A stretch of DNA of 64,000 bases, from positions 2,158,200-2,222,199 of the forward strand of contig NZ_CP091740.1 of assembly GCF_022014595.1 (NCBI RefSeq), written 5' to 3'. Below, piece after piece: positions 24,421 to 31,401 of the stretch. The position numbers and the translations under genes are program-made. The DNA comes from Solitalea lacus (GTDB lineage: Bacteria; Bacteroidota; Bacteroidia; Sphingobacteriales; Sphingobacteriaceae). Under the pieces are notes generated by a model, which ran no database searches, was not told the DNA's origin, and was given only the letters and a program-made list of their open reading frames with translations. The first letter of the stretch is position 1. Every line of letters begins with the position of its first letter.

Positions 24421-26121
24421 TTACACATCTAATTGCGTTAAGAAATCTACTAGATTTTGGTCAGAGCCGGTAAGATTCAATTTCTTGCGTAAACGAGTTC
24501 TGGCAATTTCAATTGACTTAGTACTTTGATGAGTAATGGTTGAAATCTCTTTTGTGGACATATTCAATTTTAGAAATGCACATAGTTTACGCTCACTTGG
24601 AGTTAAATCAGGGAATTTCTTATTTAACGTATTGAAAAATTCATCATGAACCTGGTGGAATCTCAATTCGAATTCTTGCAATAAGTCAGGTTGAAGATTG
24701 GCTTGAAGATCAGAAATGATTTTTTGCACCGAGGATTGTGCTTCTATCTCTATTTTCTGCTTAATGCCAATAAGTTTGGTAGAGATATCATCAATAAATT
24801 CTTTATTTTGAGTTATGTGCAATAGTTTGTTGGCGAGCTCTTTCTCCTTTAACTCAACATCTTTCTCAAGTTTTGATTTTTCCTGCGTTAAATTTTCTTG
24901 TTCAAGCCTTAATTTTCGCGTTCTGTTTTTCTGTAAATAAAATAACAATGTTACTATAACCAGGGAGAGACTAAGTGCAATTGACGCCAACCAATAATAG
25001 ATGTTTCTTTCTTTTTGTTTGGTTAAAAAATCAGCTTGTTTGCGATCAAATTCAAACTGCATTTCCAATTGGGTTATTTTACGTATTCGTTCCTGGTTAA
25101 ACAGTGTATCATTCACCTTTTTATTTAACTCAAGAGCAGTTAATGCATTTTTATAATCACCTTTTAGTTTATATAAATTAAAGAGTTTTGATGAAGCTAC
25201 ATCTACATTTTGCCAATACTTGGCTTCCTTTCCTAGTTCAATGGCTTCCTTTATGTAGGATTCAGCTTTATCGTAATTCTTGTTGGTCAAATAAAATTGG
25301 CCAATACTTAGGTAAGATTTACTAAGGCCCCATTTGTTATTGTTTTTCCTCCTTATGGCCAAGGCTTCCTCATATTGTTTGAGAGCTAATTCTGATTTCC
25401 CTTGGTTATTGTACAAATCAGCTTGATTGGTGAGAACGTTGGCAATAATTTCATGATCATTCATTTGTTTGGCCAAAGCAAGCGCTTTATTAAAGTATTG
25501 GGCTGATTTTTTATATTGCTTGGTTTCGTCATAAACAATTCCAATGTTGTTAAGCACATAAATCTTACGTTCAATTTGAAAATTGCTCATAGGTTTTTTA
25601 CGGGCGTATTGATCAAGTGCTGCAAATAAATATTTCAGGGCATTATCCATGTCCTTTTGGTAATAATAGAGAATGGCGAGGTTATCATACGCTGCAAATA
25701 AAGTGTGAGAATCACCATTTTTTTGAGCTCCGTGAATGGCTTTAAAAAAAAGATTGAGAGCACTTGGATGGTTGCCTAAATGCAAATAAGCAGTACCCTG
25801 GTTAATATAAGCCTTATTTAGTAATGAATCTGAATGTAGCTTCTTTGCCAGGCGCTCAGATTCAAAAGCATACTTAAGGGCTAAAGTGGAATTACTTTTA
25901 TAAAGCTCTTCAGAAAGTTGTAGTGTTATGGGGAGCTTCTCCTTAGTTGATTTTGTTCTGTTTAGGAGTTGAATTAGGCTGTCGGTGGTGGGATTTGATT
26001 GTGCATTAGCAAGCTGTGGTAATAAGAACGCAACTAAAAACAAATAAGTTTTTAGCCTATAATTAGATCTGTAGCCGTTAAAAGAAAAACTGTAAGCAAT
26101 TAATCGAAAAATCACTGACAA
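24421..26121 (-). CDS. TPR-membrane-LuxR-type regulator (copy 2)
   Basis: A 566-residue protein of the same architecture as the next gene downstream: signal peptide or anchor (YLFLVAFLLPQLANAQ), about six TPR units (AYDNLAILYYYQKDMDNALKY, VLTNQADLYNNQGKSELAL), one membrane helix (WLASIALSLSLVIVTLLFYL), a coiled coil, and a LuxR-like HTH (LTPSERKLCAFLKLNMSTKE, IEIARTRLRKKLNL). The two HTH regions are nearly identical while the TPR regions differ, suggesting the same DNA target class but different sensed partners. The 75-base gap has no clear terminator, so both may be co-transcribed. Confidence 0.85.
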   Translation of the reverse strand: MSVIFRLIAYSFSFNGYRSNYRLKTYLFLVAFLLPQLANAQSNPTTDSLIQLLNRTKSTKEKLPITLQLSEELYKSNSTLALKYAFESERLAKKLHSDSLLNKAYINQGTAYLHLGNHPSALNLFFKAIHGAQKNGDSHTLFAAYDNLAILYYYQKDMDNALKYLFAALDQYARKKPMSNFQIERKIYVLNNIGIVYDETKQYKKSAQYFNKALALAKQMNDHEIIANVLTNQADLYNNQGKSELALKQYEEALAIRRKNNNKWGLSKSYLSIGQFYLTNKNYDKAESYIKEAIELGKEAKYWQNVDVASSKLFNLYKLKGDYKNALTALELNKKVNDTLFNQERIRKITQLEMQFEFDRKQADFLTKQKERNIYYWLASIALSLSLVIVTLLFYLQKNRTRKLRLEQENLTQEKSKLEKDVELKEKELANKLLHITQNKEFIDDISTKLIGIKQKIEIEAQSSVQKIISDLQANLQPDLLQEFELRFHQVHDEFFNTLNKKFPDLTPSERKLCAFLKLNMSTKEISTITHQSTKSIEIARTRLRKKLNLTGSDQNLVDFLTQLDV

Positions 26122-26214
26122 ACGTTATTTACTACATATAAACATACAAACCTTCTGCTGAATTTAGGTGGGTTTGACTGCTTTTTTTTGTCAAAAACAT
26201 ACAGCCTAAGAATG

Positions 26215-27081
26215 TCAATCCAAAGGATTTAATCGTTGAGGGGTTTGCATCATTATATTTTGAAATGAATCAAGCAGTAATTGCATTTCTTCTTGTAGTC
26301 GTTTTAAGCGCCAACTTTTAAAGGCATCTTTAGTTTGCTTTACTTTTTCCTTTTCCTGATCAATGTCGGTTATGGTTTCCTCACTGACTACTTTACCGTT
26401 TTGGCTTAAAGTTGATTTGATTTTGAAATCATAAAAACGATACTGGTAAGCCCGGTCTTTAACTTTAACCTCGGTTTTATAATCCATAGTGATTTGGCTT
26501 ACACGGTTTTGGCTTAATTCATCTTTAAATTGATTGCGACCGTGCCCTCTGAAATATCCCTTCGTTGGATTAATACTATCCGGCTCAGATGATTTAAAGC
26601 TTGGATAACGATCACTCAGAAGTGTAAACCAGTTGCTAAACCATTCTTCTGCGTTTTTCTTTAACAAAGATTCTTTCATATCAGTAGAATCTACTCCTGA
26701 AATTTCAAACCAACCTTTTACTTGTTTGCTTTCTTTCCCCTGTCCTTTTTTTATTGAATCGACTTTTGATGGTTTTACCGTTGATTTTTTTGCTAAAGAA
26801 TCAGCCGGTTTAATAGTTCCCTTAATAGCTTTTTTCTTCTTTAATGAGTCGGCTGGTTTTGCTGTCTTTTTGGATACAGCTTTTTTTATAGAATCAGTAG
26901 CAAACGGTTGTTTACCAGTGGAATCGACTAATACAACTTTAGCCACACTGCTTTTTTTTGCCGTATCGATCTTTTTAACAGTTTGTTTAACAGGAGATTT
27001 AGGTGTTGTTTTTACCGGAGCTTTTTGGGCGATTAAAGCTAAAGGGAAGATAAGTATGATAATAAAAAACAGATTTCTCAT
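26215..27081 (-). CDS. Secreted Lys/Pro/Ser-rich protein with DUF4468-like C-terminal domain
   Basis: A 288-residue protein. A signal peptide (FFIIILIFPLALIAQK) is followed by a low-complexity region, residues 20-120, made of irregular repeats such as KPADSLKKKK and KPADSLAKKS. The C-terminal half (GWFEISGVDSTDMKESLLKKNAEEWF ... GYFRGHGRNQF ... YQYRFYDFKIKS) resembles the TBP-like DUF4468 domain, by pattern only. The basic repeat region may bind cell wall or polyanions. Function unknown. It is the first gene of a minus-strand run that continues with the TPR regulators after a 93-base gap. Confidence 0.6.
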   Translation of the reverse strand: MRNLFFIIILIFPLALIAQKAPVKTTPKSPVKQTVKKIDTAKKSSVAKVVLVDSTGKQPFATDSIKKAVSKKTAKPADSLKKKKAIKGTIKPADSLAKKSTVKPSKVDSIKKGQGKESKQVKGWFEISGVDSTDMKESLLKKNAEEWFSNWFTLLSDRYPSFKSSEPDSINPTKGYFRGHGRNQFKDELSQNRVSQITMDYKTEVKVKDRAYQYRFYDFKIKSTLSQNGKVVSEETITDIDQEKEKVKQTKDAFKSWRLKRLQEEMQLLLDSFQNIMMQTPQRLNPLD

Positions 27082-27206
27082 TCCTGATGCAGATTCAAAA
27101 TAATCTGCAAATTAAAATAAATTCTTTGATTCTGCATTTTGTTTACCCAATAAGGTATAGAGATAACCCTAAAAACAATATTTTTGTTGCTGATTAAAAC
27201 TTGTAC

Positions 27207-27866
27207 ATGACTTTATTTTCACAAGTTCAAACATTGCTGCTGAAAGAATTAGTGCTGGAGTGGCGCTCGAAGTATGCAATTAACGGAATATTTCTTTATA
27301 TAGCCGCCACTGTTTTTATCTGTTACCAATCATTTAAAAAAGTTGATCCGATAACCTGGAATGCCTTGTTTTGGATAATTATGCTATTTGCCGCCATTAA
27401 TGCAGTTGCAAAAAGCTTTATGAACGAAAGCAAGGGGCGGCAATTGTACTATTACACTTTGGTTAGCCCACAGGCAATTATAATCTCAAAGATTATTTAC
27501 AACTTTTTGTTAATGATCGTTTTATCATCCATAGCACTGTTTTTTTACAATGTAGTGTTTGATAATCCGGTAGGAGATTTTCCATTGTACTTGTTGAGTG
27601 TACTTATTGGCAGTTTAAGTTTTGCTACTTCATTCACTATGATTTCTGCAATTGCCTCCAAGGCTGGTAATAATGCAACGTTAATGGCAGTATTGAGCTT
27701 TCCAGTGGTGATCCCTGTGTTAATGGCTATTATAAAATTGTCAAAAAATGCAATGGACGGCCTTGATCGTTCCGTAAGTGTTGATGAAATTATTCTACTA
27801 ATGGGTATCAATGTTATCATTACGGTTACTTCTTTACTGCTCTTTCCTTATCTTTGGCGAGAATAA
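27207..27866 (+). CDS. ccmB: Heme exporter subunit CcmB
   Basis: A 219-residue membrane protein with six helices. It matches the CcmB permease of cytochrome c maturation system I: N-terminal LLLKELVLEWRSKYAINGIFLY, the conserved helix end with MNESKGRQLYYYTLVSPQAIIISKIIYN, and C-terminal LLFPYLWRE. With CcmA and CcmC it releases holo-CcmE. The ATPase CcmA is not adjacent. The ATG at 27207 is preferred over the TTG at 27201. ccmC follows on the same strand after 111 bases. Confidence 0.88.
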   Translation: MTLFSQVQTLLLKELVLEWRSKYAINGIFLYIAATVFICYQSFKKVDPITWNALFWIIMLFAAINAVAKSFMNESKGRQLYYYTLVSPQAIIISKIIYNFLLMIVLSSIALFFYNVVFDNPVGDFPLYLLSVLIGSLSFATSFTMISAIASKAGNNATLMAVLSFPVVIPVLMAIIKLSKNAMDGLDRSVSVDEIILLMGINVIITVTSLLLFPYLWRE

Positions 27867-27977
27867 TAAGTTCAAGTAGATAGCTGATAGCTCATAGGCT
27901 TTACTTTTCTCCAATAAAGATTTATGTGCCATTTGTATAAAAGCTAATCGATTTTTAAATCATTCTAATCATATATT

Positions 27978-28637
27978 ATGAAGAATTGGTGGAAACTACT
28001 TGCAGTAGTGTTAATTTTTTACTCATTAATTAGCGGTTTACTTATTAAAGTCCCGCAATTGGCCATTTTGCACGAAAGCATAAGGAATCTATATTTTCAC
28101 GTGCCGATGTGGTTTACAATGATCATGTTGTTTTTGGCCTCGGTTGTTTACAGCATAAAATATTTACAGAGTGGTAAGGAGCATGACGATCTGAAAGCAG
28201 TTGAGTTTGTGAATACCGGAGTGCTTTTTGGTGTATTGGGTTTACTTACCGGATCGTTATGGGCAAAGTTTACTTGGGGTACGTGGTGGACTCCCGATCC
28301 TAAACTCAATTCGGCTTTAATTGCCATTTTAATTTATTTTGCTTACTTGGTACTCAGAGGTTCATTGGACGAGGAACAAAAGCGTGCCCGTATCGGAGCA
28401 GTTTATAATATCTTTGCTTTTCCGGTAATGATTGTACTTATCTTCGTATTGCCTCGTATGACCGATTCTTTGCATCCGGGCAATGGAGGCAATCCAGGGT
28501 TTAATAGATATGACCTGGACTCAAATATGCGCATTGTGTTTTATCCGGCTTGTTTAGGTTGGATTTTAGCAGGCTTTTGGATTGCGCAATTGCGTTTTAG
28601 AATCAGAACATTGCAAAATCATTTTTTATCAAAATAA
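27978..28637 (+). CDS. ccmC: Heme-handling protein CcmC
   Basis: A 219-residue six-helix membrane protein of the heme handling protein family. The WWD motif appears at residues 100-112 (WGTWWTPDPKLNS), and a conserved His lies before it in YFHVPMW. CcmC loads heme on CcmE at the outer face of the inner membrane. It is followed by a CcmD-like protein. The short length excludes the CcmF and CcsA types. Confidence 0.92.
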   Translation: MKNWWKLLAVVLIFYSLISGLLIKVPQLAILHESIRNLYFHVPMWFTMIMLFLASVVYSIKYLQSGKEHDDLKAVEFVNTGVLFGVLGLLTGSLWAKFTWGTWWTPDPKLNSALIAILIYFAYLVLRGSLDEEQKRARIGAVYNIFAFPVMIVLIFVLPRMTDSLHPGNGGNPGFNRYDLDSNMRIVFYPACLGWILAGFWIAQLRFRIRTLQNHFLSK

Positions 28638-28681
28638 ACATTATTGCTACGCTCTTTTAACAGTTAAATAGTCGAAGGAAA

Positions 28682-28906
28682 ATGAAAAAATACGTATTGA
28701 GCTTGGTTTTAATGTTGATTTCGTTCATCACTTTTGCTCAGGGTAATACCGGCATTGAAATGGCTGACGAATTACGCAGGTCAGGGAAGATTTATATCGT
28801 TGTTGGGGTTTTAGCAATCATCTTTATTGGTATTGTTGTTTACCTGTATACAATGGATAAAAAAATTACCAAGCTTGAAGAAGAGCAACGCCGCCTAAGT
28901 AAATAA
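28682..28906 (+). CDS. CcmD-like small membrane protein
   Basis: A 74-residue protein: signal-like N-terminus (VLSLVLMLISFITFAQ), then one helix (IYIVVGVLAIIFIGIVVYLY) and a charged coil MDKKITKLEEEQRRLSK. CcmD proteins are short single-helix partners that hold CcmE in the CcmABC complex. The position right after ccmC supports this role. Sequence identity within CcmD is low, so the call rests mainly on context and topology. A strong terminator follows. Confidence 0.7.
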   Translation: MKKYVLSLVLMLISFITFAQGNTGIEMADELRRSGKIYIVVGVLAIIFIGIVVYLYTMDKKITKLEEEQRRLSK

Positions 28907-28935
28907 AGTTTTTTTAGCAAATTATTAATAAAAAT

Positions 28936-28982
28936 AGCCAAATGCTTCAGTTTCAGTTGCTGAAGTGTTTGGCTTTCTTTAT
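28936..28982 (+). terminator. Strong terminator after ccmC/ccmD
   Basis: AGCCAAATGCTTCAG (28936-28950) pairs over 15 positions, two of them G-U wobbles, with the sequence ending TTTGGCT at 28974. A 9-base loop separates the arms and TTCTTTATTTTT follows. Confidence 0.85.
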
Positions 28983-29008
28983 TTTTAAGATTACCAATCA
29001 TGTAATCT

Positions 29009-30445
29009 ATGGCTAAGAAATCTATGAAATCGCCTTCCCATGAAATTAGTTTCTGGGATGATGTAGTTGCCTATTTCAATCACGCCGCTTCTTTCACCAA
29101 CCATCCTAAGGATATTTTGGAAATGATAAGAAAATGCAGCAGTATTTATTCCTTTCAATTTCCAATCAGAAAAGGTGATGGCTTTGAACTGATTTCTGCG
29201 TGGCGGGTTGAACACTCCCACCATAAACTACCTACCAAAGGCGGTATTCGTTACAGCGATATGGTAAACGAAGATGAAGTAAAAGCCCTGGCCGCACTTA
29301 TGACCTACAAATGTGCGATTGTAAATGTGCCGTTTGGGGGGGCAAAAGGCGGGGTGAAAATTAACCCTCGTAATTATACCGAAAGAGAACTGGAAAATAT
29401 CACCCGTCGATATACAGCTGAGTTAATTAAAAAGAATTTTATTGGCCCGGGAACTGACGTTCCGGCTCCTGATTATGGCACAGGAGAACGAGAAATGTCA
29501 TGGATAGTTGATACCTATCAAGCCTATCATCCAGGTCAGATTGATTCAAATGCTTGTGTTACGGGAAAACCTCTGGCGCAACATGGAATTGCCGGAAGGA
29601 GAGAAGCTACTGGGAAAGGAGTGTTTTTTGCGACTCGTGAATGCGTAAATGTTACCGAAGATATGAAAAAACTCAAGCTGCCAATTGGGCTTGCCGGTAA
29701 AAGGGTAATTGTACAGGGTCTAGGTAATGTAGGGTATTATACAGCAAAATTTATTCAGGAAGGTGGAGGGATTATAGTAGGATTGTGTGAATACGAAGGA
29801 GCTATTTATGACGCCAAAGGTTTAGACGTTGACGAAGTGGTTCGTCACCGAAAAGAAACCGGATCTATTTTGAATTATAAGAAGGCGAAAAACTTTAAGC
29901 ACAGTGCCGAAGGATTGGAACAGGATTGTGATATTTTAATTCCGGCAGCCCTAGAAAATCAGATTAATGATGATAATATTAAAAATATAAAGGCTAAAAT
30001 TATTGTTGAAGGTGCCAACGGCCCCTCAACACCAGATGCTGCTGCTGCTTTTATCAAAGGCGGAGGATTAATAGTTCCAGATATGTATGCAAACGCAGGC
30101 GGTGTGACCGTTTCCTATTTCGAATGGTTAAAAAACCTGTCACATGTGGCATTTGGGAGAATGAATAAACGATTTGAAGAAAATGCTGCCCGTAACATGG
30201 TTGATATGATTGAACGCATGACAGGCCAATCTATTACTGCTGATCAACGTAAGGTGATTGTTAAAGGAGCTTCGGAATTAGAGCTTGTGAATTCGGGTTT
30301 GGAGGAAACAATGGTACGTGCTTATCATGAAATAAGGGAAATAAAACAAAGCGATAAGAAAATAAATGATTTACGGGTAGCGGCCTTTGTTTGTGCAATC
30401 GATAAAGTAGCAATTTCATATAAAAATCTGGGTATTTTCCCATAA
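29009..30445 (+). CDS. Glu/Leu/Phe/Val dehydrogenase (glutamate dehydrogenase type)
   Basis: A 478-residue cytosolic enzyme that interconverts an amino acid and its 2-oxo acid with NAD(P). Family features are [29 protein letters not shown], the glycine-rich substrate loop [28 protein letters not shown], and the Rossmann motif [10 protein letters not shown] near residue 240. The length suits a glutamate dehydrogenase, but leucine or phenylalanine specificity is not excluded. It has its own start region after a terminator and is not part of cytochrome c maturation, although it splits the ccm genes. Confidence 0.92.
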   Translation: MAKKSMKSPSHEISFWDDVVAYFNHAASFTNHPKDILEMIRKCSSIYSFQFPIRKGDGFELISAWRVEHSHHKLPTKGGIRYSDMVNEDEVKALAALMTYKCAIVNVPFGGAKGGVKINPRNYTERELENITRRYTAELIKKNFIGPGTDVPAPDYGTGEREMSWIVDTYQAYHPGQIDSNACVTGKPLAQHGIAGRREATGKGVFFATRECVNVTEDMKKLKLPIGLAGKRVIVQGLGNVGYYTAKFIQEGGGIIVGLCEYEGAIYDAKGLDVDEVVRHRKETGSILNYKKAKNFKHSAEGLEQDCDILIPAALENQINDDNIKNIKAKIIVEGANGPSTPDAAAAFIKGGGLIVPDMYANAGGVTVSYFEWLKNLSHVAFGRMNKRFEENAARNMVDMIERMTGQSITADQRKVIVKGASELELVNSGLEETMVRAYHEIREIKQSDKKINDLRVAAFVCAIDKVAISYKNLGIFP

Positions 30446-30498
30446 TGCTATTTGCTTGTTAATCAACCTAATATCTAACCAATTTAAATTTTATACTT

Positions 30499-30699
30499 AT
30501 GGGAATTGTTAAAGTTATAGAGGTAATTGCCTCTTCTGAAACCAGTATTGAAGATGCAATCAAAAATGCAGTGACCGAAGCATCTAAAACCATTAGAAAT
30601 ATTGATTCAGTTTATGTAAAAGATGTTAAAGCGCATGTTAAAGACGGACGAGTAACCACCTTCGGTGTCATTTGTCAGCTTGCGTTTAGGCTTGAATAA
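30499..30699 (+). CDS. Dodecin family flavin-binding protein
   Basis: A 66-residue protein matching dodecin over its whole length: VKVIEVIASSETSIEDAIKNAV, then TEASKTIRNIDSVYV and the strand pair VTTFGVICQLAFRLE. Dodecins assemble into hollow dodecamers that store or buffer flavins. In bacterial dodecins a central Trp stacks on the flavin; here the equivalent region reads RNIDSVYVKDV without Trp, so binding may be altered. A strong terminator follows. Confidence 0.9.
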   Translation: MGIVKVIEVIASSETSIEDAIKNAVTEASKTIRNIDSVYVKDVKAHVKDGRVTTFGVICQLAFRLE

Positions 30700-30723
30700 C
30701 TCTTGTTTTAACTGAATGATTTT

Positions 30724-30754
30724 AAACCGGAGGAATGTGCTCTCCGGTTTTTTA
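30724..30754 (+). terminator. Terminator after dodecin
   Basis: AAACCGGAG (30724-30732) pairs with CTCCGGTTT, which runs to 30750, followed by TTT. The stem is 9 bp and contains five G-C pairs. Confidence 0.85.
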
Positions 30755-30819
30755 TTGACTTTAAGTGTAACAAATCAAACAATATCCCTAAAACATCACC
30801 TTAAAAAGGTAAAAAAACG

Positions 30820-30827
30820 TATCTTTG
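30820..30827 (+). promoter_or_regulatory. TAnnTTTG -7 box for ccmE
   Basis: TATCTTTG matches the Bacteroidetes sigma-ABfr -7 consensus exactly and lies 28 bases before the ccmE ATG. No clear -33 TTTG is seen. Confidence 0.5.
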
Positions 30828-30854
30828 CAGAACTTTTTAACCCATTGATTATTA

Positions 30855-31271
30855 ATGAAAAAGACGCACATTGTAGGTATTGTTATCATTGCCGTTGCCA
30901 TAGCAATCATTGTATCAACTTATGGTAATTCGAGTACATACGCCACTTTTGCTGAAGCAAAAGAATCGGCAAAAGAAATGCATGTTGTTAGTCATTTAGT
31001 AAAAAGTAAGCCGCAACACTATGATCCGATTAAGGATGCAAACTATTTTTCATTTTATGCTACTGACAACAAAGGTGGCGAATGTAAAATAGTGTTCTTC
31101 GGTACCAAACCTCAGGATTTTGAAAAATCAGAGCAAATTGTTCTTACCGGTGAAATGGTGGGCAATGAGTTTCATGCTTCAAAAATATTAATGAAATGTC
31201 CTTCAAAATATACTGAACAAGGTGGTGACATGAAGGAATTTTCTTCTGTTAAAAAGGCTACCGCTTTATAG
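30855..31271 (+). CDS. ccmE: Heme chaperone CcmE, CxxxY variant
   Basis: A 138-residue membrane-anchored heme chaperone. The anchor is IVGIVIIAVAIAIIVSTYG, followed by the OB-fold domain with TYATFAEAK, CKIVFFGTKPQDF, IVLTGEMVGNEFHASKILMK. The heme-attachment site is KCPSKYTEQ, with Cys115 and Tyr119, so it is the CxxxY form instead of the usual HxxxY. Known CxxxY proteins (archaea, Desulfovibrio) attach heme through the cysteine. It takes heme from CcmABCD and delivers it to CcmF, encoded next. Confidence 0.88.
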   Translation: MKKTHIVGIVIIAVAIAIIVSTYGNSSTYATFAEAKESAKEMHVVSHLVKSKPQHYDPIKDANYFSFYATDNKGGECKIVFFGTKPQDFEKSEQIVLTGEMVGNEFHASKILMKCPSKYTEQGGDMKEFSSVKKATAL

Positions 31272-31370
31272 TGGTAAATACAATCGGCGGTTGAAGGTAA
31301 CTGCAATAATTAACTAATGATGTTGTAGCCTTTTTAAGCTAGAAAAGTAGGCTTAAAACGAGCTATTCGT

Positions 31371-31378
31371 TATTTTTG
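31371..31378 (+). promoter_or_regulatory. TAnnTTTG -7 box for ccmF
   Basis: TATTTTTG lies 23 bases before the ccmF ATG, suggesting a separate promoter for ccmF in addition to read-through from ccmE. Confidence 0.4.
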
Positions 31379-31401
31379 CTATAGAGTTCTTAATTTTTTA
31401 G

